From Aplectana chamaeleonis (lineage: Eukaryota; Nematoda; Chromadorea; Rhabditida; Cosmocercidae): a DNA stretch of 64,000 bases. The stretch is taken from assembly GCA_029168955.1 (NCBI GenBank), contig JAPDOI010000176.1, positions 743,501-807,500 on the forward strand, written 5' to 3'. Below the pieces are notes generated by a model. The model did not search any database. It was given only the letters and a program-made list of their open reading frames with translations, and was not told where the DNA came from. Each line of letters starts with the position of its first letter. The stretch's first letter is position 1. Both the position numbers and the translations under genes were made by a program. Of the stretch, positions 11,041 through 22,303 are shown in pieces.

Positions 11041-11490
11041 CAGGCTGCAACTGAAACGCTCATGCCGTTGGAAGCGTCAAAAACCAGTCAAAACTGCTAT
11101 ATTTGAACCAGATTGGATCGAAAATCTTCGCAGTCTCCGCCCATTCGCTTTGCAGCCTCCAACCCCGATACAAACGCGTCCATATTGATTGTTCCGAAAT
11201 GGGAACACTGGCTAGTTTTTGAAGGTTGCAGTAAGCGTTCTAGTACAAGCCGTAGAAGTCTATTACCTTCACTATCACAACTGCATTACCGCTAGCACTG
11301 CTAATTCAACCGACAGCGTATGCTGCGGTGTAACTCGTCCACTTCCACACCATGACAAAAACAACCCGTTACTTCTCTATTTGCATCTGATTTCCGTTTG
11401 TTTCTTTTTTGTTAGTTTCCCATACTACCAGCTCCTAAGCTTCGATTTATGTCATAAAATCGACACCATATTTGAGCATGTAAGCTGCCT
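11041..11490. mobile_element. TTAA element, family B, internally deleted copy
   Basis: The segment from about 11072 to 11490 aligns with 28600-29030, sharing GGAAGCGTCAAAAAC, TACAAACGCGTCC/TACAAACTCGTCC, GCGTTCTAGTACAAGC and CTTCGATTTAT. It ends in CTGCCT followed by TTAA (11491-11494), the family's right end. The left end is shortened or rearranged. Confidence 0.6.
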
Positions 11491-11529
11491 TTAACGACTC
11501 ATATGGGCATAACACAGTCTGTACGCGGC

Positions 11530-12083
11530 ACTCTCGAAACGCGATTCGAAACCAGATGAATTTCGTTTCCGAGTTTTCAATATATAATGGAAGCTCCAGT
11601 GCCCTAACAGCCATGTTGAAAAAATCACAAAAAAAGAATCACTGAAAACTGATTTTCCGGACCCTTTTTTCTTCGTTTTCATATCCCATTTACTCAATCG
11701 ACATTTGAGAAAGACAGAGTCGATCGCGACGAATCGCTGCGTCGAGCCGTGATTTCTCAATCAAATCCCGTTAATCTTTCTTTCTGCTGATTTTTGAGAG
11801 AAGAAAGGTTGACCAATATGTGCAGAAAACACATTAATCACGTAATCATATGATATATTTCATCAACCTCCACTCATTTGTACTATATCACTTGTCGATC
11901 AATCACTTTCTTTTCTCATCCCCGAACCCTGAGAGACGTTTTCAGCTGGCGAAAAAAAAAACAGAAACAAACATTCCGGTTCAATTTTAGGATTACCAAC
12001 TACGTGAATGGCCTTATCAAAGTCCATTTGAAGAAAATAACACAAAACAGGAATTTGGCTCTCAGCGCGCACGATGCCTTTGA
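11530..12083. repeat. Dispersed repeat R, copy 1
   Basis: It shares ordered blocks with 16381-16775: an ATCACTGAAA block, GAGTCGATC followed by a GAGAAAG-like word, TTCATCAACCTCCA, ACTATATCACTTGT, TTTTCTCAT, and finally a CAGCGCG-CGATGCCTT block. The copies are separated by indels. No protein is recognised. Confidence 0.45.
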
Positions 12084-12440
12084 AGACAGCATATACGCTC
12101 AAAAATGATATTAATTTCATGGCGTTAATCGAGGGCCTTGAGCTGTTAGTATTGAGAAATAACGAACATCGAAAAATTAATTGAAGCGGAGAGATAACGG
12201 TTCTGTCTGACTGGTTTGAGTGTGGACAAATTACACTGCACCGGTTGAAATAACGACAAATTGGTTGGGATAATTAAGCTAATACACTCGTACGGCCTTA
12301 ACTAAAACGGTTACGCCGTCAGAGTCGTGAAAACGATTCAAAGTGAACGTATTCGAGCATTAAATATTGGGAAGGGTTTGCATTGAGAGGCGGAGCCCGC
12401 TGCGCTCGACTAGAAAATTTGGGGACCCTCAGTAGCATTA
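12084..12440. mobile_element. TTAA element, family B, truncated copy
   Basis: It starts with GACAGCATATACGCTCAAAA, matching the left end of the 22304 element, preceded by TTGA in place of TTAA. It follows that element through the ATGATATCAAT-like start, AGATAACGGTT, TGTGGACAA and GGCGGAGCCCG blocks. The matching right end is not present. It abuts the end of dispersed repeat R copy 1, so it may have inserted there. Confidence 0.55.
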
Positions 12441-12690
12441 ATTGAAAAAATCACATTTGTGAAATCAGTAGAACCTTTACAAAATAAGATTTGATCGAAA
12501 TGATGAAAACGGCTGCAGAAATTATTCTCTCACAATCAGACACAATATAACTTTTTTCCTTCTCCTGCCCGATTTTAGGGATACGATAGGATACTCATTA
12601 TTCAGTTGTGTTATATTAGTCTTTTGTCTGGAAACGTTTCTCTAGCGTTGCCGCATCACAAAATCGATTTCCTCGTAAGAACTGCCTGAA

Positions 12691-13061
12691 AGGCAGGGCC
12701 GGGCAAAATTTCGATTCTTAGATTTCCCGCTTAATCGGAGCGTAAGCTACAGGTAGTTCCAAGGAAAGCGCGAAAACTGTGGAAAACGGTCTTTTTTTCG
12801 AGTTATTCCAGCCACTTTAGAGAACCGCCGCATTGGCCATGTTTTAGCCATCGTTAACGCATTCTTCAAAACTGCCGTGTAAATATCGGTCAATCCGGCT
12901 ATGATTATCATGCTGTGAACACCGTAATCCCTGACTTCAAGGCTGTTTCCTCCAGAAGTAAGGACACATAGTTTGTGAGACGTCCAGACTGTGTTCAGCA
13001 AGGCCATCCAATCTATTTAACCCAAACTTCGGTAGTGTCAAAATTTGACCGGACCTTGCCT
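12691..13061. mobile_element. TTAA element, separate subfamily, about 371 bp
   Basis: The left end AGGCAGGGCCGGGCAAAATT and the right end (reverse complement AGGCAAGGTCCGGTCAAATT) are imperfect inverted repeats. TTAA follows on the right (13062-13065), while the left flank reads TGAA, a decayed TTAA. It shares only the AGGCA terminus with the other families in the window. Confidence 0.55.
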
Positions 13062-13065
13062 TTAA

Positions 13066-15527
13066 CGGGATATATACCTCAAAAAAGAACAAACGGATGT
13101 GAGATCCGTAAACTCTGGCAAAAGCTCCCTTGTAGCCCCGGAGGTAGAGGCAGATTTTGATGACGTTTTCCTCGGCGCATCAAGTTCCGCATTTACGCCA
13201 CCGGCGACGACCAATCCACACAGTGAGCACTTCCTCGCGCCGGCAGGGCGTTTATGTGCACTTCCTCGCGCCAATTCAAGTCAATTATGACGTCATCATT
13301 CAGCGTTTTCGTCATTGATTCATTACCACTTTCGCCACTGGTAGGGGAGCTTTCAGATCTATCACATTTTGGCAGATCTTATCGGTGAAAACACCAAACT
13401 AAACATACGAATTGTTCCAAAATGGATCGATTAGTATGTTCTGTATTATGTTACCAAATATAAGAGCTGTGAGTGCGTTCTGACTATGAAAACTCCCTGA
13501 TACTTCATTTGATAATTTTGTATTCGTACTGCTTTGTCGTCTTCATTTGCACATTCTTAATTACCACCGTTTTTCCCGAATAAACTCTACACATTACTTA
13601 CACTAACCATTGAGTGTGTTTGTTAAAACCAAATCTTGCAAAGCGCCGAGATAGCCAGTTCGGAGGGCTGCCGATTACGAAACGTGATAAAACGTGATCA
13701 CATTCACGAAAAAAAAATAGGTGAAGTTGTAGTGTGATCCTTTTTTCAGTTTGTTTTTCATATCACTTCAGTTTGTTATAGTTATAGGTTTGCTTCATAT
13801 AAGGCCACGCTAATGACATGAATTTCTCGAAAAACCGAAAGAATACTTTCCGGAGAAAGTAGAACGTCGTGTTAAGCAGTTATCAAACCAGTCCTCCTCC
13901 TGTTCTAGAAGAAATCTGAAATTTAATCCCTGAAGTCTGAAAAACACCATGTAGTTTTTGAAAACAGCTTTTTTGCTAGCCCATCGAAATCTTCTTCTGG
14001 CCAAATGCACTATGGCATTCGAAAGCGCGTTTCGCCTTCTATCTAGAGCTTCTTGTCGCTTTTTTCCCTGTACCTTTCTCAAGTTCCACATCTCAATGTA
14101 CTTATGTTGATTTTATTTTCCTATCAAGACGCCAAGTATACCGTTTTGAAGAATGGTTTGACTCCTCTGCACCGAAACAAATTCGCGTTTTTTTGCGTAG
14201 GGAATAGTTCACAATTTTGCTGAAAAAAAATGAGAATTTCGCAGTTCCTTAGTTCTGCAATACCTTTTAGGCACCAAAATGATCATTTCAACACCCCGAA
14301 GAATTCTCTGTTCAATATAACGTTTTTTTTTGCAAAAAATCGTGTTTCCTAGAATTCAGAACGAAAAAACCAACCACCGGTGTTTCAGAAATGTTTAAAA
14401 TTCGTGGTGTAAGTTGCGTTAACAGGAATCCTCCGTGGTGCGGAGCTGCAGGTTGCGGTACCATTGACAACCAGGCATGCCGCGCCCACTTTATCTCGCA
14501 CTTACTGCGCTCTCCACTCCACCTCTTGCTTTGGAGACACAAAGAAAAAGAGGTTATTATTGTGCCATCGATTGGCGTCTCTCGGATGATTGAGGTTTCG
14601 AAGCATATTTTGGCGAACATCAGCCACGACCATATGTGGATTCTGGAGCTGTAATCACAATTACACCTGTAAATGTATTCCCCGTACAACAATGTCTTAG
14701 AATTCCCACATTATTTTTATTTCTGACTGATCGGGAACAAATCTGACGCTCGTTCTCTCATAGCACCATGCGAATTCTTCAACAAAGTTAGTGAACAACT
14801 GAATTCTTTGCTAACGCTGCTGATTACACATGTGATAAAAAAGAAAAAGCCAAGAAAATCTATCAAAAAGGGGATCTACCAAGCAAATGCGTTCTGATGC
14901 TGAAGGAAACGTTCCAAGAGAAAAAAAGAGTAGTAGAGAAGCGGAGTGGACGAGTCTACAAAACAAGTACAAATATTTCTCAAGAACCGATTCCCGTGGC
15001 TGAAACTTTCAACTCGTGAAAGCAGCCCGTTTTGCTATGCTTCACAGAAGTACTCTCTCGTTTTGAGAATGACTTCTTTTTCTTCGGTTCCATTAGAAAA
15101 TTCGTGCACTCAATACTCATTATTGAAAAGAAAATATGATGTTAGCCAATTCACACAAACCATTTCATTCTCCTGTTCAGAAAGGTAAACTAGTGAAAGG
15201 GCAGTAGCAAATTCAATTACCAACACATGAACCTTTTTCAACCAAGTAAAGTCCTTTCCTTCTTCGAAAACCCTAGAGCTCTTTGATGTGAAACACCACA
15301 GCGGTTTGTTCCATATAATTAAAAATTTTGATCACAGAAATCGGTTCTCCAGAAATAATGTTAATTCTCTGTAGACTCGCCCAGTCCACTTTCCTAATGT
15401 TTCTTTTGGTTGGAGCGTTTCTGCTAGTGCCGAAGCGCTTGTGCTTGGAAAAACTCATTCTGCTAGAATTGTACACTTTTCTTGGTAATACGTAGTAATA
15501 CCCACGAGAAATCTCCACGGTTAGCCG
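13066..15527. other. Long stretch with no recognised gene
   Basis: A GC-richer patch at 13100-13290 is open on both strands and contains a direct repeat of CACTTCCTCGCGCC (about 13226 and 13258). It could be an exon fragment but shows no identifiable domain. Open frames at 14312-14692 and elsewhere lack motifs and are not called. Confidence 0.45.
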
Positions 15528-15915
15528 ATCGGTATAGTTTAATTTATAAACAGTAAGTGACCAACTTCTTAACCAGTTCTCCTATCCCACCCCATTAAAA
15601 AAAACACGGCTGGTAATGTGTTTTAGCGATTTGATCTAGAAATCTAACCTCCATTTCGCTTTTATTTGCAGTTTCCTGTAACACTATAATAGTAATGTGA
15701 TTTTGAGAACGATTTCTACATTTTCATAGTTAAATTCTTTGAAAAACAACCGCTCCGCATCGACGACTGCGAGTAGCGAGGAAAGAAAGGGTATATCAAA
15801 TATTCATTCGATAATTAGTAAGTAACCAACTTGTTTATCGGTTCCCCTATCCCACCCCTTCAAAAAAGCACAGCCTACAATGTCTTTCAGCAGATTGATT
15901 TAAAAATCGAATGTT
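15528..15915. repeat. Diverged direct duplication, offset about 265 bp
   Basis: Segments starting near 15551 and 15816 share AGTAAGTGACCAACTT or AGTAAGTAACCAACTT, CCTATCCCACCCC, an A-run with CACGGCT or CACAGCC, and a GATTTGAT-like end. The intervening sequence is not obviously repeated. Confidence 0.5.
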
Positions 15916-16066
15916 CCAGAGATCCAGCCCTGTGTGCAAACTTTCTTGGCGGGAGCACTCAAGATTTAAGCATGAAATAGAAAGTTTCTTCCGAATCACA
16001 TATCCTACAGACATTGCTTCCCTAGAGACTCCATCGAAATCCATCGATTTCTAAGAGCTGTATCTT

Positions 16067-16258
16067 TCACTTCTTTCTGAAATTCTGAGGGCTTCTCCCC
16101 TTCAAAACTTGGATAGCTCCCATCACTGTACTGCACAGTAAAAAAGCTGTAAATGACCCTCCGCGGAGACGCAGAGATAGCCAGTTTGCACTTTGGCCGG
16201 CCGAGAGAGTGCCAGGCCAGCTGGCAGCGCCTTTCTTTTCGTCCTCTGCGCTCATCAT
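16067..16258 (-). CDS. Small ORF of unknown function, doubtful
   Basis: This is a 63-codon frame starting MMSAEDEKKGAAS, with an acidic/lysine-rich N-terminus, a possible short hydrophobic segment (GGSFTAFLLCSTVMGAIQVL) and a basic end. Composition looks more protein-like than the neighbouring ORFs. A second frame over the same stretch is also open and there is no homologue I recognise. It might be an exon, a transposon fragment or chance. No neighbouring gene gives context. Confidence 0.15.
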   Translation of the reverse strand: MMSAEDEKKGAASWPGTLSAGQSANWLSLRLRGGSFTAFLLCSTVMGAIQVLKGRSPQNFRKK

Positions 16259-16380
16259 ACTGACTCGAACACCCCACATGCCGAGTTGTCAATGCTCCGG
16301 AGACCGAGCTGCAAGGTTTGATGCCTTTGAGGCATCGTTTACGATGAATGTTGTTTTGGAATTTTTCGCATAGGATGGGA

Positions 16381-16775
16381 GCACTTGTACCTTATACAAC
16401 AACTACATTGGAAAAACTGCAAAAAAATCACTGAAAGTGCGTTTTCGGACCGAAATTTCCTGAGTCGATCTGAGAAAAGAAGAGTTGATCGCCATGAATT
16501 GCCACGTTATCACGTGGTGATAAATTCCATCAACTTCCATCATTTACACTATATCATTTGTTGATAAAATATCAAATTTATTTTCTCATTAGAATCCAGA
16601 TTGGTGGGCTTGCCGCTTTTGATGAGATTCGAGACAGACGTCCTATATCTCCTATATCTCACAATAATGCGTTGATGACCTAACAATCTTACCCTACGTT
16701 CCCAGGCGGGCTCAACCAATCAATAAAACCCAAAAATGATGAGTGGTTTTCAGCGCGTTCGATGCCTTCAAAGTC
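16381..16775. repeat. Dispersed repeat R, copy 2
   Basis: Shorter diverged copy of 11530-12083 with the same order of blocks, ending at TTTTCAGCGCGTTCGATGCC. In this copy the position where copy 1 runs into a TTAA element is uninterrupted. Confidence 0.45.
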
Positions 16776-17265
16776 GATACAAAGCAGTTGAAGTTGCGAA
16801 TCCTGCAAAGAAGTACAATTTAACGCAGTTCTCAAGTCAGTAAGATCAGATATTCCTTCAGCGATCGCAGCCTTGGTATTTTGGTAGTACACTGATATAA
16901 ACAAGACACGTATTCGGTCTCGACAAAAAAAAACAAGATGAAATTCGAAAGTGATCGAGTAACGGGAGGCGACCAACAGCCTTAGGCCTCGGTCATAGCT
17001 GGCTGATCCGCGTAGCCAGCCCGGTCGATAATCATGAAGGATATGAATGAGCAACACAAAAACACTTGATGTAATGATATAAGGTAAGAAACTAACGATA
17101 TCCATGATATCGATTTTCCACATAATTCATACATATTGACAGCGTCAGCCACAGCTGGCCACAACAGTGTTATTGCAACCTTCATCGTCCATGTTTTTCA
17201 TACGTATCGACCGGGTTGGCCACGACAGGTTACGGCGATTTTTTCAACCAACTCTGACAGGGGTC
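16776..17265. other. Stretch with no recognised gene
   Basis: Minus-strand ORFs at 16689-17123 and 16982-17185 contain hydrophobic stretches but no recognised domain, and they overlap in different frames. Repeated words (CAGCTGGC, GCCAGCCCGGTCGAT, GTTGGCCACGACAG) occur between 16990 and 17230. Confidence 0.4.
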
Positions 17266-17664
17266 TTAGGCGCTATCCATACTCCTCAACGTCAGCGCGT
17301 GACCCGCGGGCTTGACGTTAGGGTATGAATACTTTATACGCGCGTGAAGTGCTTCCAGAGACTACGAAACTACAGCGGCGACGCTATGGCGGAGAGGAAT
17401 GAAGTGAGTCTTGACGTTTCCAGGCAAGCAAAATCTGTTCACGCGTTCACGGTCATGGATGCAGAGGATAGTACTGGAATCAATTGTTATGGTACGAATT
17501 GGAATTGATGATTTTCAAGTGATGAAAACTCGTTACGGCCGACCCTGTCATGGCGGAGCGGTCGTCACGCGCGGGAGTGGCAGCAAGCCATTCATACTCT
17601 AACGCCACGTCCTCGCGTCACGTGCGTGGCGCACTGGCGTTGAGAAGTATAAATAGCGCCTTAG
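17266..17664. mobile_element. MITE with hairpin-bearing termini
   Basis: Ends at 17266-17333 and about 17598-17664 are imperfect inverted copies (CTTAGGCGCTAT outward on both sides, then ATACT and CTCAACG). Inside each arm lies its own small palindrome: AACGTCA with TGACGTT on the left, AACGCCA with TGGCGTT on the right. TTAG at both edges may be a decayed TTAA. A related end, TTAAGGCGCTATTCA, occurs at about 20101. Confidence 0.55.
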
Positions 17665-18224
17665 GTACATAGATGATAGCACACGCTGTCAAATACTCTG
17701 TTGCAATCTTATCATAACAACCTTATCCACGCTATATTTTTGCACACCAACTGAATATTTCACACCTTTTTGGCATTTTGCTCTCCCTGTTGACGTTTTC
17801 GGTTCATACCGCATTTTCGGGTTACGATACCCTTATTCGATGTCGCTTCCATTACAGATTGTTAGCGCAGCGGCTGATAGAGAGTCGTGCGAATTCTAGC
17901 GCGTCTATGTCGCATTAAGCTAGCGTGCCTACGCAATAAAAGGCTCTATCAAGGTTGGTTTCAGATGCATCAAGGTGCCACACTTCTAGGATGAGCTATA
18001 ACTTGCAGGTCTCAGGTGTTGAATCAGAGCATATCGATTGGTACACAATTCGTGGCGATCGGTTGGCTGTATTTTCTTGCTAAAGGGCTGGTTCTACGCA
18101 GTTATGAATTTACGGCTTGCGTTTGCGATAGTTTCTGCTCTAGCCAGGCTCTAGACAGGCTCGTGGATTGTGAGTGGAATCATTGTGAAAATATTGATTA
18201 TCTTTTGTTGATTAGGGTGGTAAA
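17665..18224. other. Stretch with no recognised gene
   Basis: No motif-bearing ORF or repeat was found here. The frame open from 18016 runs into the next TTAA element. Confidence 0.45.
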
Positions 18225-18598
18225 AGGCAGCATTCACGATGGTCATTCCTGGTGACTTTCCACAGAAATGATAGGCCAGAAGGTTCTAGGCCCACGGGGT
18301 CGAAGGAACGACAGAAAACTAGCCAGGATTGACGAAATAACGGCTGCGAACAGGCGTTCTGAAGTCACCAAAACGCCTCATGCCCCCTTTCCGGCCCCTT
18401 CGACCTGAACAAATGAACACTCGAGATTGTCACAATAGGAATTAATCAAGTCAAGGGAGTACATACTGATAAGTGAGTTGAATGGCTTGATTACGTTGAT
18501 AGGTATCATCCTTGATAGCGGTCGATTCCTTAACGCTCAAAAGTCAACGAAAGCAAGGAAGGGGACATCGAAAATGAGGTCTATCGTGAACACTGCGT
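18225..18598. mobile_element. TTAA element, family C relative, about 374 bp
   Basis: The left end AGGCAGCATTCACGATGG and the right end (reverse complement ACGCAGTGTTCACGATAG) are inverted repeats of the same type as the ends of the 21385 and 31454 elements. TTAA follows at 18599-18602; the left flank is decayed to TAAA. Confidence 0.6.
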
Positions 18599-18759
18599 TT
18601 AACCTGCGTTTATAAACTGTGAGGTAAGATTGTTATTATTCCATGCATAATACGAGATCTCTAAATGACGTTGTCTTGTTGTCCCTGAATAAAAGTTGTT
18701 ATGCCTTATGGTCCTTTTATCATTCAAGGTGAATTTGCTGACCCTATAGTTTGGGCTGT

Positions 18760-18850
18760 TGACCTCGAACAGGGTTCGAACTCGAGCAAGAACAATGATA
18801 AAGGGGTCTCCTGCTAACACAGTGGACGCGCTCTGTTGCTATACTCTTCC
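18760..18850 (-). other. Degenerate tRNA-like or SINE-like segment, doubtful
   Basis: On the minus strand the segment has a TAGCAACAGAGCG word resembling a pol III A box and, about 50 nt later, GAGTTCGAACCC resembling a B box. GACCT and AGGTC lie at its outer ends. The T-arm does not pair properly, so it is not a functional tRNA. Without a second copy in the window, the SINE idea is only a guess. Confidence 0.2.
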
Positions 18851-18854
18851 AGGT

Positions 18855-19330
18855 CGAGTCAGCAAATGGAGAGTCAAAAGAAGCAGCATTCCGTCTGCGT
18901 CTCTGGCGCGCGCAACGTAGGCAAATCACGTATGCGTCGCAATATCTGCCTTACCGTAATCCAGAGAACAGAGTTCATGGATTTTTTCATGCACCTAAAT
19001 TTTGCATTATTTTCGCTAGGAGTATTCGTATTACTAGCTAGATATGAATAAAAACACGGAGGACACGGTTTGATACAAACGAGGTGTTCCACAAAGTCTC
19101 TCAAAGTGTAATGCATCACAAGTGAGTATGAAGGGCATTTTAAGCCAAGATAATGCAAAAAAAATCATGACAAATGTGCAAAGCAAAAAAGAAATGGGAG
19201 AAAACCAAGAATCCTGTTTTTAGGATTACGGTAAGGCAGATACTGCGCAGCGTACGTGATTTGCATACTTCGCGCGCACCAGAGACGCAGAGGGGGCGCT
19301 GCTTCTTCAGACCCTTCGTTAACCGACTCG
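18855..19330. mobile_element. Inverted-repeat element, arms about 118 bp
   Basis: Arms at 18855-18972 and 19213-19330 are inverted, moderately diverged copies sharing CGAGTC, GAAGAAGCAG, CTGCGTCTCTGG, GCAAATCACGTA and ATCTGCCTTACCGTAATCC. The 240-bp interior is AT-rich and not repeated. No protein is encoded. It is probably a non-autonomous DNA element. Confidence 0.6.
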
Positions 19331-20409
19331 ATCCGGAGAGAGTGTAAAGGGGGCGATTGTTGGGGCTGGGAAGGATTTCTGGGGGCAATTATGGGGCGAA
19401 ACTAGCATAGCGAAAGGATGGCGAGATTGACGGCGCGTGAATCACCCCGCTTAATCCATACTGTGCTCCACAATGGAACACAATTGCTCCACAATTTACA
19501 CTTACAGCGCATTTGTTGTTGGGCTTGAAGTCTCTATGTGGTGGGATACACGCGAACTTTCGTCAGAGAACACGATCAAAGGTATCCTCCGTGTGAAAAC
19601 GAAATTTCCATCGCTCGTCGCGCGTGTGCGGGCGATGCTGCTCCCTTGGTTTTTTCTCTCGCTCTCTCTCGACTTCGTTCCGTACAGGCACGTGCAGGAA
19701 CTAGGGTGTAGGCTGTAAAAGATGCGAAATTCTTATGGTTCCTACGCGTGCTGGTACGGAGCGGAGGTTAGAGACAGCGAGAGAGCGGAGGGCAGACGGA
19801 GGCTGCAGCATCGCGCGCGCCGCACGCGTCATGAGTGATGAGAATTTCGATTTCAGACGGAGGATAGTTTCATTTTAACACCGAAAGGAACCTTCTAAGC
19901 TAGCGACACGAATGTAGAATGATGTCGACCCCGTCTAAAATCGAGTAGTTTTTTCTCTGAAAAGATTAGCCAGTCGTGCCAGTCAAGTCAATGTGCCCCA
20001 TCGGTATGATATACGGTGACGCGATTCCGCACGCGGCCCAAACGTGCAGTCAACACAAATGAAGCGTGATTGCGAATGGGCTAATACATAAACTAGCAAA
20101 TTAAGGCGCTATTCACCATAAACTTCATTCATGAGTTTTCGGTGGTAAAGAGTTGTAGTTCTCAGAGGCGGAAAGCGTTCAAAGGCACAGTCCGAGCTAG
20201 TGTGTAAAATTTGACATTATGGTCCGGTAGCTGTATGTAGCAACCCTGCCAAACGCGAAATCTCAACTCATCAGAATAAGCGAGAACAATAGAGCCCCCC
20301 AACAGCACCCATTACCCCGCCCAGTTCAGGGATCTCGGTCTCAATAAGGACGAGACTCGCCATGGATTTGGGTCAGGATCTACGTACTCCCTCATGTTAT
20401 AGGTCCAGC
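19331..20409. other. Stretch with no recognised gene
   Basis: No motif-bearing ORF. A TTAAGGCGCTATTCA word (about 20101) and a TTCAAAGGCACAGTCCGA word (about 20177) look like isolated ends of TTAA elements without matching partners. Confidence 0.45.
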
Positions 20410-20413
20410 TTAA

Positions 20414-20899
20414 AGGCACAGGACACCCAAAAAAATTATTTTTCAGATTTCATGCTTATCTTGGAAAGGGTTACACTCTGATCACAATGGTATCTCTGAA
20501 ATCGTCCAAGACCCCCTACTAACGGAGATATGGCTCCTTGAAGATGCCTGCATTTTGAGGGCCAAAATTTCGTGGACGAGTTGTCTCAGACCTGTATTTC
20601 TCTTCATTCGCGATCGCCGCACGAGAGCAAAACGGGACGAGGGGATAGACCGGAAAGGGAATGAAGAACGTCGACTCGGTTGAAAATCATCCATCCATCT
20701 AGCCGCTATTGAGATCGAAATTCAGGAAGGGGGCCGGGCCTGTGGTGGTGAGCGAAGGGGGTCGGGCCTGTGGTGGCCGCTCTTATCTCGCTTATTTGGA
20801 GGCATTGAGATCTCGCACTTGGCATGTGTTATACAGGAGTGGTCTTCTACACAATTACATGAAAATCTCAAAATTCATATCTGAGGGTGTACTGTGCCT
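20414..20899. mobile_element. TTAA element E1, family A, 486 bp
   Basis: Flanked by TTAA at 20410-20413 and 20900-20903. Ends are AGGCACAGGACACCC and, inverted, AGGCACAGTACACCC. It is an inverted copy of the elements at 27318 and 28025, sharing the CTCGCTTATTTGGAGG-type block and the GGTATCTCTGAAATCG block. No transposase is encoded. Its right TTAA is shared with element E2. Confidence 0.85.
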
Positions 20900-20903
20900 T
20901 TAA

Positions 20904-21380
20904 AGGCACAGTCCAACCTCAGTATCGGTTTTCTGGTTTCCTACATATCTTGAGTACGGTCCCACGCTGATTCCAATGGTATCTCTGAAATCGTTTAAAA
21001 CTTCCTAGGAACGGAGTTATAGCCCTTCAAAAACTGAGCTACGGAATCATGGTGGACGAGTTTTCCGGAGCTTGTAACTTCGGTCATTTGCAACCTATGT
21101 GTGCGAGTAGACCAGAATAAAGAGAGAGGCTGAGAGTGAAGGGAAAAACGGGGCTACTGACCAGAAATCATCTCTCATATTACCACTATTGAGCTCGAAA
21201 GATCGTAAAAGGGGCGTGCCAAAGTGGCTTCCGGGCGTGGGCGCCATAGGGTGGCTTCCTCCTATATCTCGCTTATTCAGAGGAATTGAGAGCTCGCACT
21301 TGGCAGGTGTTATATGGGGTGTGTCTACTTCACAATTATGTGGAAAGCTCAAAATTCGCACCTGAGCTTGGACTGTGCCT
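20904..21380. mobile_element. TTAA element E2, family C relative, 477 bp
   Basis: The left TTAA (20900-20903) is shared with E1; the right flank is TTAG (21381-21384), a one-base decay shared with E3. Ends are AGGCACAGTCCAACC and, inverted, AGGCACAGTCCAAGC. Its interior resembles E3 and the element at 31454 (blocks GGTGGACGAGTT, CTTGTAACTTC). Non-coding. Confidence 0.8.
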
Positions 21381-21846
21381 TTAGGGGCAGTGTTCACGAT
21401 GAAAAATGTGTTTTATTTTCCACTAGGAATGGGTAGTGGATGGGCACACTGTAACGTTGACGTCGAAAGAACGCATGAAAACGAGCCAGGAAGAGCCTCA
21501 AAAGAGCCCGAAGTTGCCACTTTGAGCGCTTGGCAAACCCCAAAAGCGCAACACACGCCAACTGACGTGAACTAATGAATGCTCAAGATTATGAGATGAG
21601 CGATGATTTCCAATCATTAGCCCCGTTCTTCCCTTCATTCTCAACTTCTCTCTTTACTGAGGTCAGCTCGCATACATAGGCTGCAAAATACGGAAGTTAC
21701 TAGCTTCGGCCATTAAGTCACAATGTTTCCTTAGCTCAGTTTTTGAGGGACCATAACTCCGTTCCCAGAAGGTCTTGTACGATTTCGGAGGCATCATTGG
21801 AATCAGCATGAGGCCGTTTTCCAGATAGGCGAGAAAACAGAAAAAA

Positions 21847-21851
21847 CGATT
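21847..21851. repeat. Gypsy target-site duplication, left
   Basis: CGATT, repeated at 27290-27294 at the other end of the element. Confidence 0.85.
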
Positions 21852-22101
21852 TGTTGTAGACGGCCGAGCTGCTGCAGACGAGTGAACTAATGGTTTATTA
21901 GTCACTGAAGAACTGTCATAAACAATGGTGATTGAGGCGCCCTCCTGACTACATCGTAGCCGGCGCGGGTTTGACGGGCTCGGTTAACATAGCAATTACG
22001 AGAGGCATTGCAAAACAACAATGACAGTGAAAGGTCACAATGGTCATAGAGCATGTGAACACAAACATAACACAGCTAGTGTTATTATTGTTCCTATAAC
22101 A
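21852..22101 (-). repeat. Gypsy 3' LTR
   Basis: 250 bp, aligned end to end with 27040-27289 with about nine substitutions and no indels. It is the 3' LTR because the polypurine tract lies on its inner side. Confidence 0.9.
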
Positions 22102-22115
22102 CCTCCCCCCTTGAG
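22102..22115 (-). promoter_or_regulatory. Polypurine tract of the gypsy element
   Basis: On the minus strand CAAGGGGGGAGGT lies immediately before the 3' LTR. This is where plus-strand DNA synthesis would be primed. Confidence 0.8.
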
Positions 22116-22117
22116 TA

Positions 22118-22299
22118 TCACACGTAGGTCTTCCTGGACGGGTTGACGACCATTCGCGAGGGAGGTTGGCGGTTCCGTGTAGAACGTCGTGGTTGTTGAC
22201 GTGCGGAATGCGATGTTGATGGTGTGGGTGGTGGTGGTGCGTCAGATTGAGCACTGTGATTGAACAGAGGTAAATCGTATACTTCCAAGAGTTTGTTCG
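22118..22299 (-). pseudogene. Gypsy pol C-terminal tail, cut off by a TTAA element
   Basis: This is the last part of Pol: a proline/serine-rich and arginine-rich tail (PPPPTPSTSHSARQQ, then RRSTRN) ending at a stop at 22118. It is the direct continuation of the frame at 22794-23180; the codons on either side of the inserted element join in frame through a single TTAA. Such basic tails after the integrase GPY/F module are common in Ty3/gypsy Pol. Confidence 0.75.
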
Positions 22300-22303
22300 T
22301 TAA

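Noticed and set aside
13099..13290. ORFs on both strands in a GC-richer patch
   Set aside because: Possible exon remnant, but both strands are open, no homologue is recognised and a short direct repeat lies within it.
14312..14692. 126-codon minus-strand ORF
   Set aside because: An equally open frame lies on the plus strand over the same stretch, with no domain, splice signals or codon pattern to prefer either.
17266..17275. TTAGGC-like word as telomere repeat
   Set aside because: Only single occurrences at element ends; no tandem TTAGGC array exists in the window.
18740..18850. Functional tRNA gene
   Set aside because: Box-like words are present, but the T-arm and most of the acceptor stem do not pair.
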